A DNA stretch of 64,000 nucleotides, taken from Vibrio barjaei. GTDB lineage: Bacteria > Pseudomonadota > Gammaproteobacteria > Enterobacterales > Vibrionaceae. The translations under genes were made by a program, and so were the position numbers. The notes under the pieces are model-generated. The model worked only from the letters and a program-made list of their open reading frames with translations. It did not search any database and had not been told where the DNA came from. Position 1 is the stretch's first letter, and the number at the start of each line of letters is the position of its first letter. The stretch spans positions 1-64,000 of the forward strand of contig NZ_LQXO02000059.1 in the NCBI RefSeq assembly GCF_001639065.2, read 5' to 3'. Positions 25,847 to 35,312 of this stretch are shown here, in pieces.

Positions 25847-25876
25847 GAAAAGCCTCACTTTTGTGAGGCTTTTTTG
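25847..25876 (+). terminator. Rho-independent terminator after ribA
   Basis: AGCCTCAC (25851-25858) pairs with GTGAGGCT (25863-25870), loop TTTT, then TTTTTG; two flanking A-T pairs lengthen the stem. Confidence 0.94.
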
Positions 25877-25926
25877 TATTTATTCTTGAAAATAAATTGT
25901 AACTGAGTATTATCGCATTTCGTAGT

Positions 25927-25945
25927 ATAAATGATAATAATTCGC
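25927..25945 (+). promoter_or_regulatory. Probable Fur box
   Basis: AATGATAAT followed by AATT and a final C matches about 13 of 19 positions of the Fur consensus GATAATGATAATCATTATC, 39 bases before the imelysin start. Together with iron-related genes downstream this supports iron repression. Confidence 0.65.
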
Positions 25946-25983
25946 ACTACTAATAACTATTAAGCTCAACAAGGATGCTTTTC

Positions 25984-27243
25984 ATGAATGTAACAACCAT
26001 GGTGAAGGGTGCAGTGGCAGCCTCTCTTGTAATGACTTCAAGCGCTGCGTTTTCTGCAGTTACTAAAGACCAAGTGGTCGAACACTATGCTGATCTGGCT
26101 CACGCGGTATTCGCAGATGCACTGATTACAGCAAAAGATTTAGACATATCTATTAACACATTCTTGGCAAACCCTTCTGAGAAAGGTCTGGTCGATGTGC
26201 AACAAGCATGGCTAGCATCCCGCGTACCTTATCAGCAGACGGAAGTATTCCGTTTTGGTAATGCTATCGTTGATGATTGGGAAGGACAGCTTAATGCATG
26301 GCCACTTGATGAAGGTCTTATCGACTATGTGAGTGCGGATTATCAATATGAACTAGGTAATGAAGGCGCACAAGCAAACATTGTTGCTAACAAGAGCCTA
26401 CAAATCGGTGCTACAACTCTTGATGTTAAAGAAATCACACCTGAAGTCATTGCTAACCTTAATGAAGTTGGTGGCTCTGAAGCGAACGTAGCATCAGGTT
26501 ATCATGCGATTGAGTTCTTATTGTGGGGACAAGATCTTAACGGCACTAATGCAGGTGCTGGTGAACGTCCTTACACTGACTATGTCATCGGTGAAGGCTG
26601 TACTAACGGTAACTGTGAGCGTCGTGCGCAGTATCTTCAAGCTGCATCGAAACTGTTGATTCAAGATCTTCAATGGATGGAGAAACAATGGTCAGCGGCG
26701 GAGAAAGGTAATTACCGCTCTGAACTACTTGCTGACAAAGCTGACAACGGCATTCGTAAGATACTATTTGGCATGGGTTCACTTTCTCTAGGTGAACTTG
26801 CAGGTGAGCGCATGAAAGTGGCTCTAGAGGCCAATTCTACTGAAGATGAGCACGATTGTTTCTCTGACAACACGCATAACTCTCACTACTACAACGAGCA
26901 AGGTATCTATAACGTTTACACGGGCACTTACGTTCGCGCTGATGGAACATTAGTTGACGGTCCAAGTATCGCTAACCTTGTTGAAGCAAAAGACAAAACA
27001 GCAGCGAAAGAGATTCAAAAGCAATTTGATCTTGCACGCGCGCAAGTTGGCAAACTTGTTACCTCGGCAGAAAAAGACAACCAACACTTTGACCAGTTGA
27101 TCGCATCGAATAATCCTCAGGGTAACAAACTAGTGAATGAGACCATTGTTGCACTTGTCGCGCAAACTGGTTCAATTGAGCGTGCCGCTGGCATCATCGG
27201 TATCGATAGCCTAAATCCAGATACTGCTGACCACGAATTCTAA
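25984..27243 (+). CDS. Imelysin-family iron-regulated protein
   Basis: 419 residues from ATG at 25984, chosen over one three codons upstream because AAGG is then properly spaced. The first ~24 residues form a signal peptide ending ASSAAFSA. The imelysin (peptidase M75) motif GxHxxE is present as SGYHAIEFLLWGQD, with helical bundle repeats on both sides and the ...EHDCFSDNTHNSHYYNEQGI segment typical of IrpA-like proteins. It should sit in the periplasm and bind iron or haem; a protease activity is doubtful in this family. First gene of a four-gene operon after the Fur box. Confidence 0.9.
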   Translation: MNVTTMVKGAVAASLVMTSSAAFSAVTKDQVVEHYADLAHAVFADALITAKDLDISINTFLANPSEKGLVDVQQAWLASRVPYQQTEVFRFGNAIVDDWEGQLNAWPLDEGLIDYVSADYQYELGNEGAQANIVANKSLQIGATTLDVKEITPEVIANLNEVGGSEANVASGYHAIEFLLWGQDLNGTNAGAGERPYTDYVIGEGCTNGNCERRAQYLQAASKLLIQDLQWMEKQWSAAEKGNYRSELLADKADNGIRKILFGMGSLSLGELAGERMKVALEANSTEDEHDCFSDNTHNSHYYNEQGIYNVYTGTYVRADGTLVDGPSIANLVEAKDKTAAKEIQKQFDLARAQVGKLVTSAEKDNQHFDQLIASNNPQGNKLVNETIVALVAQTGSIERAAGIIGIDSLNPDTADHEF

Positions 27244-27308
27244 GCACAATAACCATAATGAATAGGGGGCTACTGCCCCCCTTTTGTCGATCTTTTTGTG
27301 AGCGCTGT

Positions 27309-28706
27309 ATGTCAAGATCTTATCCTTTTTTAGCCACACTACTATTCCTTTTTGTCGGCTCGGTGTTTGCCGGGTCTGAGTCTTCTCATCTGTCGGGCGG
27401 TAAAACAACGGTAAAAAAAGAGGGGCCTAATGCTTACTCAATGCCTGCTGCCAACTTGCCTATGTCAAAGCGACTAGATTTTAGCGTAGGTAACAGTTTT
27501 TTTAGAAATCCATGGGTTCAAGCTCCTGCTTCCACAGATGCAAGGGATGGGCTTGGACCACTATTTAATACCAATGGTTGCCAAAACTGCCATATCAAAG
27601 ACGGTCGTGGTCATCCTCCTGAAGAAAATGATCAACATGCCGTATCCATGTTGGTTAGGTTGAGTATTCCGGCTGTGACTGCGCAGCAGAAAGCGGCCTA
27701 TGAGCTTGACGGTGTAATACCTGAGCCAACATATGGTGGTCAGTTGCAAGATTTTGCTTTGCCGAACATGCAGCCAGAAGGACAAATTGATATTACTTAT
27801 GATGAGGTTGCGGTAAGTTTTAAAGATGGAACGGTCGTCATGTTACGCAAGCCTAACCTTAAGATTGTCGAACTAGCCTACGGCGATATGCACCCTGAGG
27901 TTTTAATGTCGGCACGAGTTGCTCCGCCAATGATTGGCTTAGGGTTGCTCGAATCGATTCCAGAATCGACGATCTTAGCATTTGCTGAAGCGCAAAAAGA
28001 GGACAACTCATCAGTAACAGGAAAGCCTAACTACGTGATGGATGTGCGCACTCAAAAGATGGCATTGGGTCGCTTTGGATGGAAAGCAGGCCAGCCTAAT
28101 CTGATGCAGCAAAATGCGGCTGCGTTCAATGGTGATGTAGGCTTAACAAGTTCGCTGTTTCCGAGTGAGAACTGTACCAGTAATCAGGGTGTTTGTACGG
28201 CTCAGCACAGTGGCGGAGACCCTGAGGTGAGCGACAAAATTCTCAACTTCGTCGAGTTTTATACTCAGCATTTAGCGGTGCCTCAACGACGTAATATCGA
28301 TGATCCATTGGTAATTGCAGGTGAGAAGCTATTCAACAATGTCGGTTGCCAAAACTGCCATAGAACAGGTATTCAAACCGGTACACAAGAAGGGTTGCCT
28401 GCCATTTCGAACCAGACGATTCACCCTTATACGGATATGCTGTTACATGACATGGGGAAGGGGCTATCAGACAATCGACCAGAATACGCGGCTTCGGGCC
28501 GTGAGTGGCGCACAGCTCCATTATGGGGAATTGGTTATACCGAAGAAGTTAATGGTCACACATATTTTCTTCATGACGGACGAGCGAGAAACCTCACCGA
28601 AGCGATTTTATGGCATGGTGGTGAAGCAGAAGCCGCAAAACAAAACGTGTTAGCCCTATCTAAATCAGAACGTGATGCGCTACTGGCGTTTCTAAATTCA
28701 CTGTAA
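27309..28706 (+). CDS. Di-haem c-type oxidoreductase (DHOR/thiol oxidoreductase-like)
   Basis: 465 residues from ATG at 27309, with signal peptide RSYPFLATLLFLFVGSVFAG. Two CxxCH haem c sites are visible: CQNCH at residues 91-95 and CQNCH at about 347-351, matching the DHOR family. Between them lies a long beta-rich region and after the second the YTDMLLHDMG segment. A periplasmic electron-transfer or peroxidase-like role is likely. It is second in the iron-linked operon, between two imelysins; this neighbourhood is shared by many marine gammaproteobacteria (established pattern), suggesting the haem protein oxidises or reduces iron for the imelysins. Confidence 0.88.
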   Translation: MSRSYPFLATLLFLFVGSVFAGSESSHLSGGKTTVKKEGPNAYSMPAANLPMSKRLDFSVGNSFFRNPWVQAPASTDARDGLGPLFNTNGCQNCHIKDGRGHPPEENDQHAVSMLVRLSIPAVTAQQKAAYELDGVIPEPTYGGQLQDFALPNMQPEGQIDITYDEVAVSFKDGTVVMLRKPNLKIVELAYGDMHPEVLMSARVAPPMIGLGLLESIPESTILAFAEAQKEDNSSVTGKPNYVMDVRTQKMALGRFGWKAGQPNLMQQNAAAFNGDVGLTSSLFPSENCTSNQGVCTAQHSGGDPEVSDKILNFVEFYTQHLAVPQRRNIDDPLVIAGEKLFNNVGCQNCHRTGIQTGTQEGLPAISNQTIHPYTDMLLHDMGKGLSDNRPEYAASGREWRTAPLWGIGYTEEVNGHTYFLHDGRARNLTEAILWHGGEAEAAKQNVLALSKSERDALLAFLNSL

Positions 28707-28716
28707 GGAGAGCAGC

Positions 28717-29748
28717 GTGAATTACAAACTTTCATCTATAGCGTTGAGCTTGCTTTTTTTAACAGCTTGTCAATCGAGTAGTGTGACCCAATCCTCTAAG
28801 CCAGAAGCCACAACACACCTTAGTCAAGCTGTATATGAAGTTGAATTCGACTCTGCGTTGAAGTTCAAAACGGCAATGATGAACTTACAATCGCAAACTG
28901 CACAGTTTTGCCAAGGGGAATCGGAGCTGACGCAGGTGTCTGCAGCATGGCAACAAGGAATGTCCCGTTGGATGTGGTTGCAAGGGCAAGAGCGAGGTCC
29001 TGCTATGGCACTGGAGCAGAATTGGAATGTTCAATTCTGGCCAGATAAGAAGAACACCACCGGTAGGAAGATGTCACAAGCGGTTAAAACCGACGCGTGG
29101 ACCATGGAGTCAGTACAATTGCAAAGTGTCACCATTCAGGGACTAGGAGCAATTGAATGGCTGCTTTATGATAATGCTTCAACACTAGCAAAGGGCTCAC
29201 GAGGGCATTGCTCATTGGCGACCGCCATTACCACTTCTCTTACCGATCGCGCTGACACTATATTTATGGCGTGGCAAACCAATCCGTGGTCCACTTTAGA
29301 CAAAGAGGCGTGGGAGTCAGAGTATCTGGCTTTGCTGTCTAACCAGCTGGATTACAGCATGAAAAAATTGTCTCGTCCGTTAGCGAAAATCGGTGCCCCG
29401 CGGCCTTATTTCTCTGAGTCTTGGCGCTCGGAAACATCAATGAGCAATCTAAAAACTAACGTAGAAGCGATGCAAGCACTCTATCTGGCGAAAGGAAAGG
29501 GGCTAGATAAGATTTTGCGCGATGAAGGTCATGCAAGACTGGCGGACAGTATCGTTCACCAATTTGAAGATACGTTAGAAACTTGGCCGAGTGAAGCCAG
29601 TCTGTTTGCGTTATTGCAATCTAAACAAGGATATCGAACAGTGCTGTCGCAATTCAACAAGCTTGAACAACTTAAGTATCTTATCAATGAAGAGGCTTCG
29701 GTTCAGTTGGGAGTAGTAATAGGATTTAATGCGACTGATGGCGATTGA
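28717..29748 (+). CDS. Second imelysin-family lipoprotein
   Basis: 343 residues starting with GTG behind AAGGAG. The signal peptide ends in lipobox LTAC, so this copy is a lipoprotein while the first imelysin is soluble. The imelysin signature is altered: where the first copy has GYHAIE, this one has GLGAIEWLLYD, lacking the histidine. The two imelysins are therefore not interchangeable. It starts 10 bases after the di-haem gene and its end overlaps the DUF1513 gene by 20 bases, so the genes are cotranscribed and coupled. Confidence 0.88.
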   Translation: MNYKLSSIALSLLFLTACQSSSVTQSSKPEATTHLSQAVYEVEFDSALKFKTAMMNLQSQTAQFCQGESELTQVSAAWQQGMSRWMWLQGQERGPAMALEQNWNVQFWPDKKNTTGRKMSQAVKTDAWTMESVQLQSVTIQGLGAIEWLLYDNASTLAKGSRGHCSLATAITTSLTDRADTIFMAWQTNPWSTLDKEAWESEYLALLSNQLDYSMKKLSRPLAKIGAPRPYFSESWRSETSMSNLKTNVEAMQALYLAKGKGLDKILRDEGHARLADSIVHQFEDTLETWPSEASLFALLQSKQGYRTVLSQFNKLEQLKYLINEEASVQLGVVIGFNATDGD

Positions 29749-30817
29749 TATTTCTCGACGCAACTTCACAAAGTTGGCAGGCATCATGGTGATGTCGCCT
29801 TCTTTGCTCACGGCTTGCGCATCCACGACGAAAATGGCTCAGGAAACCTTGATAGGCGGCTCGGTTCGCAACAAGGGTGACTATGAAGTTATTGTTTCTG
29901 CCGAAAATGCTACTGCTATGCATCGACTGCCTCTACCAGACCGTGGTCATGGCATTGCTGTATCGCCCAAGACTCATCATGCGGTGATGTTTGCGCGAAG
30001 GCCTGGTAGCTATGCCATGGTGTTTGATTATCGTGAAGGACAAGTAGTAAAGCTCATTTTAGCGCCAAATAACCGACATTTTTATGGGCATGGCGTGTAT
30101 TCAAATGATGGTCGATGGCTGTACGCTACGGAAGGCGAGCGGTCGAGCAGTCGTGGAATCATTGGCGTTTATGATGTTGCTAATGACTATAGAAAAATAG
30201 AAGAGTTTACCGGTTTCGGGCTAGGTCCTCATGAAGTGATCGTGATGGTAGACGATTCGTTAGTCGTTGGAGTCGGCGGCGTACATACCAATGGCAGGCA
30301 ACCTAAAAATCTTGCAACCATGCAACCTAGCTTAAGTTATCTTTCTCCTCAGGGAGAGCTTCTTGAGCAAGCAACACTTGGCGACCATCATAAGAGTATT
30401 CGCCATCTTGCTCATGACGGTGACACTACGGTGTTAACGGGTCAGCAATATCGGGGCGAAGCGGAGGACTACGTACCACTAGTCGCCATTCACCAGAGAG
30501 GTTCGGTGATGGAAGAGCTGGGTGGAGAGCCTGAACAGTGGGCAAGATTTAATCACTATATTGCCAGTATTGCAGCGACAGAAACGCATATTCTGGCTAC
30601 CTCACCGAGAGGAAGTTGCTACGGAATTTGGGACAAGGTAACACGTGAATTACTGGAAATTAATGCACTCCCAGATGCTTCAGGAGTGGTGGTCAGGAAT
30701 GGGGACTTTCATGTGAGTTCTGGTGCGGGGCAAGTAATTAAAATTAATCCACAACTAGATAAACAGCGCTTTTATTCTGGAATTCAGTGGGATAATCATT
30801 GGAGTGCCATCACATAA
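29729..30817 (+). CDS. DUF1513 protein, Tat-exported lipoprotein
   Basis: 362 residues. The N-terminus has a twin-arginine motif SRRNFTKLA followed by a hydrophobic stretch and lipobox LTAC, so it is probably exported folded and lipidated. The body is a seven-bladed-propeller-like DUF1513 domain (repeats such as HGIAVSPKTHHAVMFARRPG, GVYSNDGRWLYATEG). It overlaps the preceding imelysin by 20 bases and ends the iron-linked operon. ATG at 29729 is preferred because AGGA lies just upstream. Tat export suggests that a cofactor is bound before transport. Confidence 0.87.
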   Translation: MRLMAIDISRRNFTKLAGIMVMSPSLLTACASTTKMAQETLIGGSVRNKGDYEVIVSAENATAMHRLPLPDRGHGIAVSPKTHHAVMFARRPGSYAMVFDYREGQVVKLILAPNNRHFYGHGVYSNDGRWLYATEGERSSSRGIIGVYDVANDYRKIEEFTGFGLGPHEVIVMVDDSLVVGVGGVHTNGRQPKNLATMQPSLSYLSPQGELLEQATLGDHHKSIRHLAHDGDTTVLTGQQYRGEAEDYVPLVAIHQRGSVMEELGGEPEQWARFNHYIASIAATETHILATSPRGSCYGIWDKVTRELLEINALPDASGVVVRNGDFHVSSGAGQVIKINPQLDKQRFYSGIQWDNHWSAIT

Positions 30818-30908
30818 ATGAGACGGTAGCTGGTTTAGTTTAAAATTGTCCGGTTGATAGTGTGATTTCTGCCATACTTAAGATCCTTGTTTGAAAGGAG
30901 GTTGGTAG

Positions 30909-32555
30909 ATGCGAAACTGGCTACTCTCATTGTCTGTTGGTTTATTCTCTCTAGCTACAGCTGGTTTGACGGTTGCTGCGCCAGATCAGCTTGTCTCAAA
31001 TTCGACCGAGCTAGCCTCTTATTCTGTAAAACACATCAAGCCAATTCTTCAGCAGGATAATACAAAAGGCTCAACTGAGCTTATAGATAGGACTCAAGAC
31101 GCGCTTCTCTATCCTTCGTTAGTTGACTACTTATATTCCAGACTGGATGTTGAACGTATATGGAATGGCAACGAGCTTAACGCTCAGCTAAATCTGCAAC
31201 TAGATATGATGAAGCTTGCGGGCTTTAGTCCGCTGTTCCAATCAAGAGTAGAACTCCTGCAACAGTATTATCAGCAAGGCGAGGTGGATCGTTATGATAG
31301 AGTCGCAACAGATACTTTCTTACTTTATTTAAGCTATGTTGCAGCGTCTCAAGAGCTTGGTAAAGAGTGGTTTTTTACTGCTGATCTAGTTGAGCCTCTT
31401 CCGCGTCCTTCGGCAACTGAAGTTGATCTAATGGTAAAAGCTTTCGAAGCGCAAGAAGCGCTGGCTTACACCACCTCGTTTGCGTCGCCAATGTTACAGC
31501 AAGATGGATTTGAGAATGCATACATCGACCTAGTGTCGAAATCGCAAATGACCAAGATTGAGTATCAGCAAGTTGGGCTCATGAGACTCGGTGATACGTT
31601 ACCTCAAGAAGCATACTTAATTCTTATTGAAAGGCTGTCCGAATCCAATGTCTTTGTTACGGCAAGGGAAGATCATTATTTCGACGAATCACTCGACTTT
31701 GCCATTAGAGAGTTCCAGACCATATACGGGTTAAACGATGACGGTATTATAGGTCCCAATACCATCGAATGGTTGAACAAATCCGCGTCCGATAAACTGC
31801 GTATTTTGGCACTCAACTCAGAGCGTTCTCGCTTGTGGCCACAGCAGCGCGAAAACATCATTGTCGTCAATGTGCCGAACTTTCAGCTTGAATATTGGGA
31901 TGAAGGAGAGGAACGATTTGAGTCGCGAGTAATTGTAGGCAGAGCCTCGCGTCAAACGCCTTTACTGGAAACTAAAATGGATTCGCTCATCCTAAATCCT
32001 ACTTGGAATGTGCCTTGGAAAATTATGGTTAAAGACATCATTCCTAAAGTAAAACAGAATCCAACTTACCTATTTTCACAGCGAATTGAAATTTTAGATG
32101 ATTGGAACAATCAGGCACGTATCGACCCTACGATGATTGATTGGCAAGAGGTCAATGCGCGACGCTTCCCGTATCGTATGCGTCAACAAGCAGGGGAGTT
32201 AAACGCGCTGGGTCAGTACAAGTTCAACACACCCAACGCGCAAGCCATCTTTCTACACGATACACCTAGTAAGCATCTGTTTGATGAGAGTTTACGTGCA
32301 TTCAGCTCTGGTTGTGTGAGAGTGGAACACGCTGACCAGTTCGCTCAAGTGTTACTCGAAGCACAAGGGAAAACATTAGAAGATGTTGCAACGGAACGCC
32401 CAAATAAAGCGATAGCCCTTAAGCAGCGAATTCCGGTTCATATCATTTATCAAACCGCTTGGATGTCTGACGGAAAGGCACACTTCCGTGGTGACGTATA
32501 CCAATACGATGCCAAACGAGAAAGTATGAACAGTGCGGCTTTTTCAAAAAATTGA
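30909..32555 (+). CDS. ldtD: L,D-transpeptidase (LdtD/YcbB-like)
   Basis: 548 residues with signal peptide (about 1-23), a peptidoglycan-binding-like helical region around 260-300 (FAIREFQTIYGLNDDGIIGPNTIEWL), then the YkuD catalytic domain. The active-site motif is FLHDTPSKHLF...SSGCVRVEHADQF with nucleophile Cys469. It forms 3-3 cross-links in peptidoglycan, independent of penicillin-binding proteins, in the periplasm. The order ldtD-mepK-gloC is the same as E. coli ycbB-ycbK-ycbL. AAAGGAGG precedes the ATG. Confidence 0.93.
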   Translation: MRNWLLSLSVGLFSLATAGLTVAAPDQLVSNSTELASYSVKHIKPILQQDNTKGSTELIDRTQDALLYPSLVDYLYSRLDVERIWNGNELNAQLNLQLDMMKLAGFSPLFQSRVELLQQYYQQGEVDRYDRVATDTFLLYLSYVAASQELGKEWFFTADLVEPLPRPSATEVDLMVKAFEAQEALAYTTSFASPMLQQDGFENAYIDLVSKSQMTKIEYQQVGLMRLGDTLPQEAYLILIERLSESNVFVTAREDHYFDESLDFAIREFQTIYGLNDDGIIGPNTIEWLNKSASDKLRILALNSERSRLWPQQRENIIVVNVPNFQLEYWDEGEERFESRVIVGRASRQTPLLETKMDSLILNPTWNVPWKIMVKDIIPKVKQNPTYLFSQRIEILDDWNNQARIDPTMIDWQEVNARRFPYRMRQQAGELNALGQYKFNTPNAQAIFLHDTPSKHLFDESLRAFSSGCVRVEHADQFAQVLLEAQGKTLEDVATERPNKAIALKQRIPVHIIYQTAWMSDGKAHFRGDVYQYDAKRESMNSAAFSKN

Positions 32556-32710
32556 CACAAATTTGAACAATCTAAAAAACGCTTTCTGCTCAAAGGTTAA
32601 CCACTGCTGGCTGCAGAAATAAGCGCGTTTTGCTAATTTCTGCATTTGAACTAGGCTCGAGAAACACGTATCTTGCGCCGCAATTACGTAGTTTCCTTTC
32701 TTTGAGTAGT

Positions 32711-33256
32711 ATGATCCAAACAAACATTTCTAGACGAGACGCCCTCAAACTTGCTTTGTGTGGTGCAACGGCGTCATTGGTGCCTTCGCTATCTTTCGCT
32801 ATGCCTTCTTCTGCACCAAGAACATTAGCAATGAATAACTTACACACAGGAGAGAGTCTAGAAAGTCGCTACTTTGACGGTGCTAAGTATATCCAAGCTG
32901 AACTTGCTCGCCTCAATACACTTTGTCGAGATCATCGACGCAATGAAACCCACAACATGGATAAGCGTTTGTTTGATCAGATATCAGAGATTCAAAGCCT
33001 ATTAGGTGTAAAATCAGAGGTGTTGATCATTTCTGGCTACCGATCTCCAGAGACCAATGCTTCATTGCGTTCAGGCTCTAATGGGGTAGCGAAAAAAAGT
33101 CTTCATATGTTAGGTCAGGCCATCGACTTTAGATTAGACGGAGTAAAACTCAGTCATCTTCACGAGGCGGCGCTAACCATCAAGGCTGGTGGAGTGGGTT
33201 ATTATCCAAGAAGCCAGTTCGTCCATATTGATACGGGCCCAGTGAGAAACTGGTAA
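32711..33256 (+). CDS. mepK: Murein endopeptidase MepK (YcbK, peptidase M15)
   Basis: 181 residues from ATG at 32711; the frame continues upstream to 32630 but MIQTNISRRDALKLAL gives a proper Tat signal. The zinc peptidase motifs are SGYRSPETNASLR, HMLGQAIDFRLDG (metal His and Asp) and FVHIDTGP (second His). In E. coli MepK cleaves 3-3 cross-links made by L,D-transpeptidases, so it is the functional opposite of the gene upstream. The pair probably turn over the same bonds. Confidence 0.92.
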   Translation: MIQTNISRRDALKLALCGATASLVPSLSFAMPSSAPRTLAMNNLHTGESLESRYFDGAKYIQAELARLNTLCRDHRRNETHNMDKRLFDQISEIQSLLGVKSEVLIISGYRSPETNASLRSGSNGVAKKSLHMLGQAIDFRLDGVKLSHLHEAALTIKAGGVGYYPRSQFVHIDTGPVRNW

Positions 33257-33319
33257 CACTTGTCATTCCGCTAGCGTGATGTCATAGTCCCGCTAATTGC
33301 AAAATTAATAGGGTTTATG

Positions 33320-33973
33320 ATGAGTCTTCAATATCAAGTAGTGCCTGTCACTTCATTTGCGCAAAACTGTTCTATCGTTTGGTGTGACGAAACCATGAAA
33401 GGTGTGGTTGTTGATCCTGGCGGTGATGTAAAACAGCTAGAAATGTTGATCAAAGAACTTGGAGTACAAGTTGAACAACTAGTACTCACCCATGGACATT
33501 TAGATCACGTTGGCGGAACTGAGCCACTTGCAGAAGCGCTTGATGCCAACATTGTTGGTCCTCATAAAGCCGATAACTTTTGGCTACAAGGGTTAGAAAA
33601 CCAAAGCCAAATGTTTGGTTTTCCTTTAACTAAAGCGTTTGAACCCAATCAATGGTTAGATGATGGTGATACTGTAGAGTTTGGTAATCAAACTCTTAAC
33701 GTCATTCATACTCCGGGTCACACTCCAGGTCACGTAGTGCTGTTTAATGAGGAATCAAAAGTCGCTTTTGTTGGCGATGTTCTCTTTAATGGTGGTATTG
33801 GACGCACAGATTTTCCTCAAGGTGACTACGCTACTTTGATTAACTCGATTAAGACCAAGTTGTGGCCGCTCGGTAATGACGTAACATTTGTACCGGGTCA
33901 TGGTCCACAGTCGACCTTTGGCCATGAGCGAGCATCCAATCCGTTTGTTGCCGATGAGATGCCGCTTTACTGA
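33320..33973 (+). CDS. gloC: Hydroxyacylglutathione hydrolase-like metallo-beta-lactamase (GloC/YcbL)
   Basis: 217 residues. Metal site THGHLDHVGG (the HxHxDH motif), with further ligands HTPGHTPGH, FVGDVLFNGGIGRTDF and the final PGHGPQSTFGHE. A single MBL domain without the C-terminal part of GloB, as in YcbL. It cleaves S-lactoylglutathione or related thioesters (type II glyoxalase). The start at 33320 has the better spacing to TAGGG than the ATG one codon upstream. It keeps the E. coli ycbB-ycbK-ycbL order. Confidence 0.92.
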   Translation: MSLQYQVVPVTSFAQNCSIVWCDETMKGVVVDPGGDVKQLEMLIKELGVQVEQLVLTHGHLDHVGGTEPLAEALDANIVGPHKADNFWLQGLENQSQMFGFPLTKAFEPNQWLDDGDTVEFGNQTLNVIHTPGHTPGHVVLFNEESKVAFVGDVLFNGGIGRTDFPQGDYATLINSIKTKLWPLGNDVTFVPGHGPQSTFGHERASNPFVADEMPLY

Positions 33974-34025
33974 TAGTCGTCTAAGAGAACAGTGAGTGAT
34001 TACAAGTAATGCTTCTCTAGAGCAC

Positions 34026-34688
34026 CTATCTATCCGCCGCAGCTAAATAGCGGCGGGTAAGACCCACAAACTCGTCGGCAGACCTGTCTAGGTCAGCCTC
34101 GGCTACAAATACATCAAATCCATAAAACTCTCGCTGATAACGCATTCGATTTGCCAACATGGCGAGAAGCCCTCTGTACTCTTTCCCCTCATTGGTAACG
34201 TAAGTTTCAGAGTCCAACACAATATCTTCAAAATTAAGTGCTGGTGAGGTTTGCTGGGCACCAAGATAAAGCAACGCACGTTGGCTTAGCAAAAGGTCGG
34301 TAGCCACTCTAGGGCAAATACCATCCAAGTAAGGTTGATAGTGTTTGAGTCTGATTCCAATCCAAGGCAGTGGTTTATGCCAACCGTCTTGGTGATGTGT
34401 ACATACTCCGATTCGTTCAATATTACTCCATTTAACGACCCAGCCACCTTTGAAGACGTGTTGCTGGAAATGAGTTGCTGTCAGTGTGAAGGTGACACGG
34501 CTTTTGACAAGCATAAAGTAAGCAAAGGTCATGACCGCAGCGACGAGCGTAATGAACACCAACGCTTGCTGCCAATTGGGGGAAAGTAGAAGAAAACTAA
34601 AACAGGCCAACCCGCCGACCGCTGCAACGACTTTAATGGTCGGAGATTGCCATGTGTAATTATGATTGCTGAAATGTAATGTATCCAT
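34026..34688 (-). CDS. DUF2982 membrane protein
   Basis: 220 residues. Two hydrophobic segments near residues 18-36 and 42-60 are followed by a soluble domain with WVVKWSNIERIGVCTHHQDGW and a C-terminal TRRYLAA. This fits DUF2982, a family found in Vibrio and relatives with unknown function. The protein likely sits in the inner membrane with the soluble part in the cytoplasm. It is convergent with gloC and divergent from the Lys/Ala-rich DNA-binding-like gene. Confidence 0.83.
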   Translation of the reverse strand: MDTLHFSNHNYTWQSPTIKVVAAVGGLACFSFLLLSPNWQQALVFITLVAAVMTFAYFMLVKSRVTFTLTATHFQQHVFKGGWVVKWSNIERIGVCTHHQDGWHKPLPWIGIRLKHYQPYLDGICPRVATDLLLSQRALLYLGAQQTSPALNFEDIVLDSETYVTNEGKEYRGLLAMLANRMRYQREFYGFDVFVAEADLDRSADEFVGLTRRYLAAADR

Positions 34689-34898
34689 AGTGACGACTGA
34701 TTTTTACCCTATCTGGTTCTTTATACCGATGAAGCGATAATAAAGTTTATTGTTTAAATAATAGCCATAAACGTCCTAGGTCTGCATTTTTGACGCCACT
34801 TTGTGTCAATCCTCTACAAAAGCTATCAAAATTTTGGTATAAAACGCGCTTCAAATTTTGACCACTGTCTTGGTGCAGTGAATTGGAGAGAAAACTAA

Positions 34899-35261
34899 AT
34901 GAGACTTGCTCATAAGCGCAAAGTGCAATCTAAGTTGCAAAAGCGCGTTAAAGCGGTAGTTGCCAACACAGCAGCTGCAACAAAAACAGAAAAGCCTGTT
35001 GTAGCGAAAGCGCCTGTAGTTGAAACCGCAACTGCGACAAAAAAAGTTGATGTAGCCTTAACTCCTAAGCAGCAACAAGTGCTAGACATCGTTGCTAAAA
35101 ATGCTGACGGTATCAATCCAAAAGGCATCGGCCTAGAAGCTGGCCAAGAAGAAGCGAAAGCAGCATCTTGGGCGACTGGCGCACTTAAGAAGCTTCTAGA
35201 AGAAGGCTTAGTGGCTAAAGAACAGCTTGCGGGCAATAAAGTGATCTATAAAGCGCTTTAA
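34899..35261 (+). CDS. Small basic protein with winged-helix-like C-terminus
   Basis: 120 residues. The first ~50 are rich in Ala, Lys and Val (VVAKAPVVETATATKKVDVA), a flexible histone-like tail. The last ~65 read as a winged helix: LTPKQQQVLDIVAKN, INPKGIGLEAG, ATGALKKLLEEGLVAKE, NKVIYKAL (the last as beta hairpin). That resembles MarR/Rrf2-type or nucleoid-associated proteins, and homologues are often labelled MarR-like. No target is visible. GGAGAG lies nine bases before the ATG and a strong terminator follows. Confidence 0.7.
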   Translation: MRLAHKRKVQSKLQKRVKAVVANTAAATKTEKPVVAKAPVVETATATKKVDVALTPKQQQVLDIVAKNADGINPKGIGLEAGQEEAKAASWATGALKKLLEEGLVAKEQLAGNKVIYKAL

Positions 35262-35282
35262 GCGCTCACTTTACCCATTCTC

Positions 35283-35312
35283 AAAAAGACCCCTTACCTA
35301 GGGGTCTTTTTG
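35283..35312 (+). terminator. Rho-independent terminator
   Basis: AAAAAGACCCC pairs with GGGGTCTTTTT around a short TTACCTA loop, ending in a T run. It closes the small basic protein gene. Confidence 0.94.
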
